From Deinococcus cellulosilyticus NBRC 106333 = KACC 11606 (GTDB lineage Bacteria > Deinococcota > Deinococci > Deinococcales > Deinococcaceae): 64,000 bases of DNA. Below, piece by piece: positions 32,975 to 41,381 of this stretch. The first letter of the stretch is position 1, and the number at the start of each line of letters is the position of its first letter. The notes under the pieces are model-generated. The model had not been told where the DNA came from. It saw only the letters and a program-made list of their open reading frames with translations, and searched no databases. The stretch spans positions 1 to 64,000 of the forward strand of contig NZ_BJXB01000029.1 in the NCBI RefSeq assembly GCF_007990775.1. Reading direction: 5' to 3'. A program made the position numbers and the translations under genes.

Positions 32975-35518
32975 GTGACCATCCCATCCAACCTCTCCAC
33001 CCTTTTCACCGATGACCGCCGCTGGAAGCACGATGGCCGCCGGGTGATCTTCTGGTACGACCCCTCTCAAGAGTTCCAGCAGGAGTTTGATGCTCTGGAA
33101 TTGCCAAAAGTGCGCAAGTGGCAGGTGAAGGACAACTTCTTCACCACCAAGCATGAACTGTTTGCCCATGCAGAAGACGATTTCCTGCTGTACCTGCCTT
33201 TCCCTGAGCCTGCTGCCAGAGAGAACTGGCTGCTGGATTTGCAGAAGTCTGGCCTGACCTTCAGTGCAGACCGGGCAGGTTTGCTTTTCACAGAGTTGGG
33301 CCTGCACGACAAGAACTTGCAGGATGTGCTGCGCAGGCATGTGCGCTTCTTTGACAGCAAGACCCGCAAGGAGCGCCTGCTGGCCCTGAACATTGAGCCT
33401 TCCATCAGTGAACAGAACCTGCTGCTTTCCATGATGTGCGTGCTCACGGACCTGAAAGTGCGAGACGAACAACTCCTGATTCGCAAGGTGCTCTCTGCTG
33501 GCCTCAGTGAAGACAGCAATGAACTCTGGAGCAGGCTTCAAAAGCACGGTCTGGAAGAGGCATTCTGGGAGCAGGTGAAACTCACCCTGGGGTACCAGAA
33601 CAAAACCGTGAGCCTGCGCCGCCTGATGGTTTCCCTGCTGGCAACCCACCTGCAAAACGGCTGGTCCACTGCGCCAGCAGAAATCACCTATTTCGGGATT
33701 CAGCCAGCACACCGTGCAGTTGTCTTCATGGACCAGTGGAAACAGCACAACCAGGACTCTGCCCTGTGGCAGACCTTCAGTGATCAACTTGCAGAAGATC
33801 TGGATGTGCAAAAGTACCTGAAAGGGATTGACCCGCGCAATTACCAGCAAGCGGACACCTTCCGGGCTCTGGATTTGCAGATTCTGCAAGAAGCAGCTCT
33901 GGCCCTCACGGGGACAGCACCGGATTTCCGCAAGTGGAGTGAACTCCTCGCAGGGCGGGCAAGCAGCATCTGGTTTGAAGACTACCAGGCGGCTTACCTG
34001 GCTCTTCAGTCTGCTGTTGATTTCTTTCAGGCCCTTCATGGACTGCCAAAAACGTTCCCAGATCAACCCGAGGTGCTCTTCCAGCAATACATCGACAAAT
34101 ACCACCGGGTGGACCGGGCGTATCGCACTTTCGTGGAGCATTTCCAGCAGGCAGAGCTGGAGGAACTCAAGCCCCTGTCTCAAGCCATCGAGAACTTCTA
34201 CACCAACCGTTTCCTGGCAGAGCTGGGCAGCCGCTGGAGTGATGTTTTTGGAGCGGATGTTGCCAAAAAGCTGGGGTTCAGGGCGCAACAATGGAGTTTT
34301 TTCAAATCCCATGTGGAGCCCCTGCTTTCAGACCGGGTGTTCGTGCTGATTTCGGATGCCCTGCGTTATGAGATTGCCACGGAACTTTCTGAGGAAATTT
34401 CCCGCGAATTGCGGGGAACGGTGAACTTGCAGGCCGCCCTGAGCACCCTGCCCAGCAAGACGCACTGGGGCATGGCTGCGCTTCTGCCAGGAAACACCCT
34501 CAGTGTGGATGACAAAGGGAGTGTCCTGAGAGATGGAAGATCCACCGAAGGACTGGAGGCACGCATCAAGGTGCTGCAGCAAGCCTCGGGAGTGGAGGCC
34601 ACTGCCTTCAAACTGCCGGACCTTTTAAGCATCCCCACCGAAGAAATGCGCAACCGCATCAAGCCTTACCGCCTGATTTACGTGTACCACGACGTGATTG
34701 ATGCCACTGGAGACCACGCCAGCTCTGAAAGTGGAACTTTTAAAGCCGCGAGAGAAGCCATGGGGGACCTCCTGAAAGCCATCAAACGTCTGGTGAACCG
34801 CCTGAATGCCCAGAAGGTGCTGGTCACGGCAGACCATGGTTTCCAGTACCAGCGCCGACCCATCGAGGCCTCGGACAAGCTGCAGCTTCCCAAAGTCCCT
34901 GGTGTTTTTGAAACCGACCGCAGGTACGTGCTGTCCAGCACACCCCTGCAACTGGAAAGTGGCAATGTGCAGGTGGACCTGAGCGCGTACCAGAAAGTGG
35001 AAAATGTGCAGTATTACAGCCCCAGGGGACACCTGCGTTACAGCATCTCTGGATCAGGCGTGCAGTACGTGCATGGGGGCATGAGCCTGCAGGAGATGGT
35101 CATTCCGATTCTTTCTTACCAGCACCAGCGGGCCACCAAGGGAGATGGAGGGGTCAGCCGCAAGGTGAAGGCCCTCATCACCAGCACGGACCGCACCGTG
35201 CGCAACAACACCTTCACCGTGATGGTGGTGCAAGAAGAACCCGTGACCGATAAAATCAGGCCCAGAAGGGTCAGGATTGGTCTTTACGAGAAAGAAGGCA
35301 GGATTGCGGTCACCAACGAAGTCTTGCTCGACCTTGCCAGTGAATCTTCCTATGCCACCGAGCGGGAATTTCCGGTGAAACTGATCATCGGTTCTCGCAA
35401 AACCAGCAGCAGCACCCCTTACCTGCTGGAGGTTCGGGACGCCGAGGACGACACGGTGGTGACCAGCGAGGAGTGGCGGGTCAACATCCTGTTCTCCAAT
35501 GACTTCGATGCTTTTTGA
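32975..35518 (+). CDS. pglZ: BREX alkaline-phosphatase-fold protein PglZ
   Basis: 847 residues, standard for type 1 PglZ. The N-terminus has RRVIFWYDPSQEFQQEFDAL, a family hallmark. The PglZ alkaline phosphatase-like core (about 440-690) shows LISDALRYEIATEL (metal-binding Asp), YHDVIDATGDH, and VTADHGFQYQRR (Asp-His metal ligands). GTG 32975 follows GAGGAGAAAA. PglZ works with BrxB, BrxC and PglX; in several studied systems it is required for both methylation and exclusion, and metal-dependent hydrolysis has been suggested. It ends before a 138-base spacer holding a heptamer repeat, then brxL. Confidence 0.95.
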   Translation: MTIPSNLSTLFTDDRRWKHDGRRVIFWYDPSQEFQQEFDALELPKVRKWQVKDNFFTTKHELFAHAEDDFLLYLPFPEPAARENWLLDLQKSGLTFSADRAGLLFTELGLHDKNLQDVLRRHVRFFDSKTRKERLLALNIEPSISEQNLLLSMMCVLTDLKVRDEQLLIRKVLSAGLSEDSNELWSRLQKHGLEEAFWEQVKLTLGYQNKTVSLRRLMVSLLATHLQNGWSTAPAEITYFGIQPAHRAVVFMDQWKQHNQDSALWQTFSDQLAEDLDVQKYLKGIDPRNYQQADTFRALDLQILQEAALALTGTAPDFRKWSELLAGRASSIWFEDYQAAYLALQSAVDFFQALHGLPKTFPDQPEVLFQQYIDKYHRVDRAYRTFVEHFQQAELEELKPLSQAIENFYTNRFLAELGSRWSDVFGADVAKKLGFRAQQWSFFKSHVEPLLSDRVFVLISDALRYEIATELSEEISRELRGTVNLQAALSTLPSKTHWGMAALLPGNTLSVDDKGSVLRDGRSTEGLEARIKVLQQASGVEATAFKLPDLLSIPTEEMRNRIKPYRLIYVYHDVIDATGDHASSESGTFKAAREAMGDLLKAIKRLVNRLNAQKVLVTADHGFQYQRRPIEASDKLQLPKVPGVFETDRRYVLSSTPLQLESGNVQVDLSAYQKVENVQYYSPRGHLRYSISGSGVQYVHGGMSLQEMVIPILSYQHQRATKGDGGVSRKVKALITSTDRTVRNNTFTVMVVQEEPVTDKIRPRRVRIGLYEKEGRIAVTNEVLLDLASESSYATEREFPVKLIIGSRKTSSSTPYLLEVRDAEDDTVVTSEEWRVNILFSNDFDAF

Positions 35519-35567
35519 ACGCTTGAGGAGACACTCTTCTGCTGCCATGGGAGGATCAAAAAATCCC

Positions 35568-35598
35568 GCTGTAAACTGTGAACTGTCCACTGTGAACT
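35568..35598 (+). repeat. Heptamer repeat CTGTnAA, copy 1 (between pglZ and brxL)
   Basis: Four consecutive 7-base units of the form CTGTAAA, CTGTGAA, CTGTCCA, CTGTGAA, then CTCC. The same unit recurs at 52497-52530 and at several points in 62320-62632. It is non-coding in all places. Confidence 0.8.
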
Positions 35599-35656
35599 CC
35601 TTCAGACTTCCCATGCCTTCTGCTGAAAACACCCTCATCCCTTCAAGGACACCGCT

Positions 35657-37678
35657 ATGAACCACGACCTGAACCACAAACTCAATTACGCTTTCCCCGG
35701 CAAGGTGGTGCGCAAGGACCTCACCCAATCGATCAAGGAGGGAGCCAACGTTCCGGTTTACGTGCTGGAATACCTGCTCGGGATGTACTGTGCCACCAAC
35801 GATGATCTGGCCATCCAGGAGGGGGTGGGCCGGGTCAAGAAGATCCTCTCTGACAACTACGTGCGCCCAGACGAGGCCGAGAAAGTCAAAAGCAAAATCC
35901 GCGAACTGGGCCGTTACACCATCATTGACCGGGTGACCGTCAAGCTCAACGAGAAAGCCGACATCTACCAGGCGGAACTGATGAGTCTGGGGGTGTCCGG
36001 CATTCAGGTGGACCCGGATTATGTGCTCAAGTACGAGAAGCTGCTGGCGGGAGGCATCTGGTGCATTCTGCGCATCACCTATGAGGCGGGTTCTCTGCCC
36101 AGTCCGTTTGTGCTGGAAGAACTCAAGCCCATTCAGATGCCAGCCATCGACATGCAGGAGCTCTTTGAGGGACGCAGGTTTTTCAACCGGGAAGAGTGGA
36201 TGGATGTGCTCTTAAGAAGTGTGGGCCTGGAGCCCACCGCGTTTGAAGAAAACGCCAAGTGGCACCTGATCGCCCGCATGATCCCCCTGATCGAGAACAA
36301 CTACAACTCCTGTGAACTCGGGCCGCGCTCCACGGGCAAGAGCCACCTGTACAAAGAGGTCAGCCCCAACGCCGTACTGATTTCGGGGGGCCAGACCACC
36401 GTGGCAAACCTCTTTTACAACCTATCGCAACGGCAGGTGGGCCTGGTGGGATTGTGGGATGTGGTGGCCTTTGATGAGGTGGCCGGGATCAACTTCAAAG
36501 ACAAAGACGCCATCCAGATCATGAAGGACTACATGAACTCGGGCTCTTTTGCACGGGGCAAGGTGGAGATCACCGGTTCTGCTTCGATGGTGTTCGTGGG
36601 GAACATTGATCAGAGCGTGGAGGTGCTGCAGAAAACCAGTCACCTGCTCTCTCCTTTCCCCACATCCATGATTGATGCCGCTTTCTTTGACCGGTTTCAT
36701 GCCTACATTCCCGGCTGGGAAATCCCGAAGTTCTATCCGCAGAGCTTCACCAAACAGTACGGCATGATTGTGGATTACCTGGCCGAGTGGTTCCGGGAAA
36801 TGCGCAAACGCACCTTTGCCGACAGCATCGAAAAGCACTTCAGACTGGGCAACAACCTCAACCAGCGGGACACCACCGCAGTGAGAAAAACCGTCTCGGG
36901 GCTGCTCAAACTGCTGTTCCCAGATGGGAGCCACACCAAAGAGGACGTCAGGGACTGCCTGGTTTACGCCCTGAAGGTGCGCAGGCGCATCAAGGAACAG
37001 CTCAAGAAAATTGGTGGGATGGAGTTTTATGCGGTCCACTTCAGTTACATCGATCAGGAGACTTTGGAGGAGCACTTCGTCTCGGTTCCTGAGATGGGCG
37101 GTACAAGCCTGATTCCAGATGGCCCTTCTGCACCCGGTCATGCGTTTTCTGTACAACTGGGAGACGGAGGATTGCAAGGGGTCTACCGCATCGAACTGCA
37201 GGCCGCGCAGGGAAATGGGAAACTGGTGCGCACTGGCCTTGCCAACCACACCAGCCTCAGTGACGCTGCAAGGGTGGCCTTCACATACTTCAAGGCCAAC
37301 AGCAACCGCATCAGTGGAACCATCTTTCCCGAAGGCAGCGATTACCTGCTGCACCTCTCTGACCTGCAGGGCACGGGAGCTGCACGGGCACTGGCTTTAC
37401 CCCTTTTCATCAGTTTGTGCAGCGCCGCCCTGGGCCGCAGCATCCAGAGCCAGATGGTCATCCTGGGGGACATGACAGTGGGGGGAACGATCACCAGGGT
37501 GGAGAATTTCGCCACCACCTTGCAGGTGGCTTTTGATGCAGGCGCCAAACGCATCCTGATTCCCATGTCCAGTGCTGTGGACATTGCCAGCGTCCCACCA
37601 GAGCTCTTCGCCAAATTTCAGGTGTCTTTTTACAGCGATCCGGTCGATGCTGTTTTCAAGGCACTGGGTGTGCAGTAA
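35657..37678 (+). CDS. brxL: BREX Lon-like ATPase BrxL
   Basis: 673 residues; last core gene of the BREX operon. The N-terminal domain (about 1-180) begins DLNHKLNYAFPGKVVRKDL, diagnostic for BrxL. The AAA+ core has Walker A GPRSTGKSHL (about 222-231) and Walker B VVAFDEVAGI. The C-terminal 150 residues are Lon-protease-like (GDMTVGGTITRVEN, GAKRILIPM). The usual catalytic Ser motif of Lon is not evident, so proteolysis is doubtful. Studied BrxL proteins form MCM-like rings on DNA and are needed for exclusion but not for methylation. AAGGA precedes the ATG. Confidence 0.94.
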   Translation: MNHDLNHKLNYAFPGKVVRKDLTQSIKEGANVPVYVLEYLLGMYCATNDDLAIQEGVGRVKKILSDNYVRPDEAEKVKSKIRELGRYTIIDRVTVKLNEKADIYQAELMSLGVSGIQVDPDYVLKYEKLLAGGIWCILRITYEAGSLPSPFVLEELKPIQMPAIDMQELFEGRRFFNREEWMDVLLRSVGLEPTAFEENAKWHLIARMIPLIENNYNSCELGPRSTGKSHLYKEVSPNAVLISGGQTTVANLFYNLSQRQVGLVGLWDVVAFDEVAGINFKDKDAIQIMKDYMNSGSFARGKVEITGSASMVFVGNIDQSVEVLQKTSHLLSPFPTSMIDAAFFDRFHAYIPGWEIPKFYPQSFTKQYGMIVDYLAEWFREMRKRTFADSIEKHFRLGNNLNQRDTTAVRKTVSGLLKLLFPDGSHTKEDVRDCLVYALKVRRRIKEQLKKIGGMEFYAVHFSYIDQETLEEHFVSVPEMGGTSLIPDGPSAPGHAFSVQLGDGGLQGVYRIELQAAQGNGKLVRTGLANHTSLSDAARVAFTYFKANSNRISGTIFPEGSDYLLHLSDLQGTGAARALALPLFISLCSAALGRSIQSQMVILGDMTVGGTITRVENFATTLQVAFDAGAKRILIPMSSAVDIASVPPELFAKFQVSFYSDPVDAVFKALGVQ

Positions 37679-37821
37679 GTTCAGTAAGTTTACTGTTAGA
37701 AATCCAGGTTTATTTTGAGCAAAGAGCATGCCTCTTTGCTTTCATTTTGATCCACTTGCGTCAATACCTGTCGCATCGTCATGCCACACTGAAGCACATT
37801 CATCTTCAAGGAGAGTTGTTT

Positions 37822-39672
37822 ATGCCTCAACCCATTCCAGACTGGCAAGACATCCGCAAAGCCCTGAAACAGGAAATGGAGGATGTGCCCTCTCATTTTG
37901 ACTTCAAGGTCAGAAGCAAATATCGGGATGGCTCCATCTGGAGTGTGGAGGTGGACACCGAACTCACCAGAAGAGGGGTGGCGCTCGATGAAAGCCTGGA
38001 AGGGGCCACTGCCTGGTGGACCCTGAATCAGGACCGACCAGGAAAACAGAAGTCAGGTCAGGCGGATGTCCTGGCTGTGGACAGTGAGAACCACACCCTG
38101 CATTTGCGGTTTTGCACCCAGCAACCTCCAGAAGCAGGAGAAACCCTGAGGATCTATCCAGCAAAGTACCTGCAGCAACTGGCCGCTTACTGGGACAGTG
38201 AGGTTCATGCCCGGCAATCCTTGAAGTGGCTGGAAGATTTTCGCAACCAGCAACCTGACCGCAATGCTTCTCTGAGACCAGAGCATTATCCTCTGTTGCG
38301 TTCAGGTCAGAAAGTTGCGTTCGAGGCTGTGCAGTGGAAAGGGAGTTTTCTGTGGGGGCCTCCTGGCACGGGAAAAACGCACACCCTGGGCCGTTTTCTG
38401 GCAGAGCTGCTGCTTCAGACCCAGAAAAAAGTGCTGCTGCTGTCCAGCACCAACACAGCAGTGGACATCGCCCTGACCGAACTGGACCGTGCCCTGCAAA
38501 GCATTCAGGATTCAGTTCCCCAGGCAGAAAAAATCCGGCGCAAATGTTTCCGCATGGGAAGTCGTTTTGTGGCTTCCATGTACCAGGAGCGCAAACACCT
38601 GATTCCTGCGGCCAACAAGAATTTGATTGATCAATTGATTGAGCTGGAGAAAAGACGACCTGATCCAAGTGAACCCAGAGCCTACGCAGATTGGAAAGAC
38701 AAAACCGATGCCCTTCGCAAAGCCCTCAAAGAGGACACCCGTGCACTGGTTTCAAACAGCAGGCTGGTGGCCATGACCACCACGCGGGCCATTTTCACCA
38801 GGGATGAACTTCCCACAGGTCATTTTGATCATGTGGTCTTTGATGAAGCGAGCCAGGTGAGTTGCACCCACGCCCTGTCTCTGGTCAGCCTGGGGAAGCA
38901 GGTCCTGTTTGCAGGCGATCCCCAGCAGCTGGCCCCTGTTTGCGTCTCCAAACAGGACCTGGCCCGACGATGGATGGGAACGTCCATGTTTTGCTTCAGT
39001 GACATGAATGACCGACATGTGTTTTTCCTCAGTGAACAGTCACGCATGGCCCGTCCCATCTGTCAGGTGATCAGCCGCACGTTCTATCAGGGAAAACTTG
39101 AAGTGGCAAGGGTCTTGCCTGAGGGCTGGGAACTGCAACGCCGTCCCTATCTGACCCCCATGACCCCCCGGAAAGAGCACTTTGGTTTTGTACCTGTTCG
39201 AGGTGAGGCCCACTGGGTGAAAGGCATGGGTGGGCTGGTCCGGGAGACCTCTGCATTGACTGCCGTGGATCTGGCTGAAGCCCTATTGCTTGCCGGCTGC
39301 CCTATGGATGAACTGGTGATCCTCACCCCGTTCCGGGCACAGCGCCTGAAAATCAGGATGTTGCTCAGGCAGCGCAGACTGGAAAAGGTGATGGTCTCCA
39401 CGGTTCATCGTGCCCAGGGCAGTGAACGCCACTCTGTGATTTTTGATGTGGTGGATGGGTCCAGTGGTTTTTTGCAGCCAGACAAAAACCCAGATGCAGA
39501 ACGTCTGGTCAATGTGGCGCTCAGCCGTGCCAAAGGTGCTGCCTATGTGCTGGCTTCTGGGACGGATCTGCTGAATCCAGTGATCCAGCAACTGAAAACA
39601 GCCGTGGAACTGTTGCAACCGAGTGAACTGGAATATGTTCCAAGACCCAGGGTCAGACAGCGAACTGCCTGA
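37822..39672 (+). CDS. UPF1/DNA2-like SF1B helicase
   Basis: 616-residue helicase. N-terminal 170 residues include a beta-barrel-like region (about 45-110). Walker A is GPPGTGKT (about 177-184), then STNTAVD (motif Ia), VVFDEASQV (Walker B), FAGDPQQLAPV (motif III), SEQSRMARP (motif IV), STVHRAQGSE (V) and NVALSRAKGA (VI), an order and wording typical of DNA2/NAM7/UPF1 (SF1B, 5'-3') enzymes. ATG 37822 follows AAGGAGAG; an upstream ATG at 37747 has none. It lies alone after brxL, 143 bases from it, and may be a BREX accessory gene or an independent defence gene. No nuclease domain is visible. Confidence 0.87.
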   Translation: MPQPIPDWQDIRKALKQEMEDVPSHFDFKVRSKYRDGSIWSVEVDTELTRRGVALDESLEGATAWWTLNQDRPGKQKSGQADVLAVDSENHTLHLRFCTQQPPEAGETLRIYPAKYLQQLAAYWDSEVHARQSLKWLEDFRNQQPDRNASLRPEHYPLLRSGQKVAFEAVQWKGSFLWGPPGTGKTHTLGRFLAELLLQTQKKVLLLSSTNTAVDIALTELDRALQSIQDSVPQAEKIRRKCFRMGSRFVASMYQERKHLIPAANKNLIDQLIELEKRRPDPSEPRAYADWKDKTDALRKALKEDTRALVSNSRLVAMTTTRAIFTRDELPTGHFDHVVFDEASQVSCTHALSLVSLGKQVLFAGDPQQLAPVCVSKQDLARRWMGTSMFCFSDMNDRHVFFLSEQSRMARPICQVISRTFYQGKLEVARVLPEGWELQRRPYLTPMTPRKEHFGFVPVRGEAHWVKGMGGLVRETSALTAVDLAEALLLAGCPMDELVILTPFRAQRLKIRMLLRQRRLEKVMVSTVHRAQGSERHSVIFDVVDGSSGFLQPDKNPDAERLVNVALSRAKGAAYVLASGTDLLNPVIQQLKTAVELLQPSELEYVPRPRVRQRTA

Positions 39673-39699
39673 CTTTTTCGAAAAGGCAATGCATGATAA

Positions 39700-39730
39700 G
39701 GCATTTCCCTGTTGACAAAGTGGAAATGCC
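39700..39730. repeat. Inverted repeat GGCATTTCC-13-GGAAATGCC
   Basis: Perfect 9-bp arms 28 bases after the helicase stop, no T-run. Could be a weak terminator or an operator for the downstream operon. The loop contains TTGACA, but no -10 follows at the right distance. Confidence 0.5.
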
Positions 39731-39859
39731 AAGGTCAATCCTCCAGGCAGAATTCATATTTAAAACATTGTCTTAATCTCTCCGCGACAGGATTTGACGC
39801 ACCTCAATGCTGCATCATATGTATCCTTTTTGTAACTGAAATTCGATCTGGCAAGAAAA

Positions 39860-39889
39860 TTCACAACCTTCAAATGAACTTTGTATGAT
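39860..39889 (+). promoter_or_regulatory. Promoter of the coiled-coil/RelE-UvrD/AddAB-like operon
   Basis: TTCACA (39860-39865) and TATGAT (39884-39889) are 18 bp apart; the ATG of the first gene is 10 nt after the -10, so the leader would be only a few bases. No ribosome site precedes the ATG. Confidence 0.65.
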
Positions 39890-39899
39890 GTAAGCAACC

Positions 39900-41381
39900 A
39901 TGACCACTTCAAACCTGCAACATGTGATGTCCGGCTTTCAAGGGAATGAAGAAGACCTCAGAGCCTTTCAACAGTGGCAGCAATTTCGTCGAACCAGAGG
40001 CAGTCGGTGGCAGGGATTGGTTCACCAGCTTGAGCGCCAGTTGCAGACCACAAAAGTTCAGACAGAAAAAGCAGAGCAGGTGGCAGAACTTTCCAACCGC
40101 ATTGGTGCTCTTACCCATGGAATCGACAATCTGGCCTTGCACCTGATGCAAAACCCAGCACTGGGGGCAGAGCTTGCAGGCTTGTTCAAGGACCTGCAGG
40201 CAGCACAGCAGGAACTCGAAGAAGCCCGCAAAGTCCCCATTTATCCTTCCCTGACCTTGCATGAAGATGTCACAGTTCAGGATTTGCAGGACCTGCTGTT
40301 TCTGCTGGGTGGAACACCTGCCAGTGAAATTCACCCAGCAAGCCCAGAGCCTGCTGGAGCAGCAGAAGTCCAGCTGCCTGTTGAACCGCTGCCTGAGGAA
40401 AAAGCAGGCGAAGAGGGAGAACTGTCCGAAGAGGTTCCCGAAGCCCCAGGGGAACCTGCTCCTGAAGAAGCTGATCCATCTGAGATCCCTGTTCAAATCC
40501 CAGACCTGCAACAGGTGGCCCTCGCCACCCCGAACCTGCAAAGGGAAGTTCAGCGCTTGCTTGATGCCCTGCTGCCCCAGCCCAGAGAAGAACTGCTTTC
40601 TCTGATGCCCAGAAGTGCAGACCCGTGGGAACAGGTGGACACCCACTTCAAACTGCGCACCCTGCTGAACAAACTCAGGCTGGAGCAGCCCACCGAGGAG
40701 GCCACCGCAAACCTCACCCGCTGGTATGCCTCCTTCCGACACCGGGAAGTGCAGGTCCTGGAGCTCATCGACCCTGATCTGGAGGGTGAAAAAGAGCTGG
40801 CGTGGCTGGTCTTTGCAGCGTTTCTGCATTCTGTGCATCGCTGGGAGCTTCCCACCGGGACAGGACGTTACCGGGTGTACTTCAAAAATCCGCGAACGTG
40901 TGAGCGCATCGAGCAGTTCCTCAGGCATGCCACCACCCCGGTGACCGTGCAGGAGATCAACCGGGTGTTGATGCTGCAGGAAGAGCAACTGGAAGCTGCC
41001 CTTTCCCTGCTGCCCTTTGCACAGCGGTTGCCCGATGGACGCTACAGGTACGGCAAGACTGCAGATGCTCCCACTGCAACCCCACCCTCCACAAGACCAT
41101 CCACCGATGAGAACTGGTTCCTGATTCTGGAGGTGCTTGATCCCCGCTGGCATGCACTGGCACACACTCTGGCAGGTGCTGGCCTCCCTGCACCCGATGA
41201 CTGCCATGTGGACCTGCATGATGGGGTGCAGGTGACGGGAAGCCAGGCCCTGCTGCTGTGGAGCGCTGCAAAAGTTGCCGTGGTGGAAAGCAGTGAGGTC
41301 ACCTCTGCAGCCCACCGGACCTTCCCGGTGAACCTGCCTGATCTGGCCCACCACCTGCAAAGGGCGCTGGAGGGCAGATGA
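39900..41381 (+). CDS. Coiled-coil protein with acidic linker and winged-helix-like domain, unknown function
   Basis: 493 residues, not recognised. Residues 40-115 form a Gln/Glu/Leu coiled coil; about 140-200 is a Pro/Glu-rich disordered linker (repeated PEPAGAAE-, PEEKAGEE-like text). A helical middle domain follows (200-330), then a winged-helix-like block (VTVQEINRVLMLQEEQLEAA, then a wing ending RLPDGRYRYG, about 343-380), and a C-terminal alpha/beta domain of about 90 residues. Its 3' end overlaps the fusion helicase by 4 bases. The layout (coiled coil, acidic linker, compact end domain) recalls the large coiled-coil protein at 13278-16643, which also partners a motor protein. A scaffold or adaptor role is inferred. 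Confidence 0.72.
   Translation: MTTSNLQHVMSGFQGNEEDLRAFQQWQQFRRTRGSRWQGLVHQLERQLQTTKVQTEKAEQVAELSNRIGALTHGIDNLALHLMQNPALGAELAGLFKDLQAAQQELEEARKVPIYPSLTLHEDVTVQDLQDLLFLLGGTPASEIHPASPEPAGAAEVQLPVEPLPEEKAGEEGELSEEVPEAPGEPAPEEADPSEIPVQIPDLQQVALATPNLQREVQRLLDALLPQPREELLSLMPRSADPWEQVDTHFKLRTLLNKLRLEQPTEEATANLTRWYASFRHREVQVLELIDPDLEGEKELAWLVFAAFLHSVHRWELPTGTGRYRVYFKNPRTCERIEQFLRHATTPVTVQEINRVLMLQEEQLEAALSLLPFAQRLPDGRYRYGKTADAPTATPPSTRPSTDENWFLILEVLDPRWHALAHTLAGAGLPAPDDCHVDLHDGVQVTGSQALLLWSAAKVAVVESSEVTSAAHRTFPVNLPDLAHHLQRALEGR

Noticed and set aside
32327..34312. Long minus-strand frame opposite the cargo nuclease gene and pglZ
   Set aside because: Spans two well-supported genes on the other strand and has shadow-like composition.
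39700..39730. Rho-independent terminator for the UPF1-like helicase
   Set aside because: Stem is AT-rich, loop is 13 nt, and no T-run follows; kept only as an inverted repeat.
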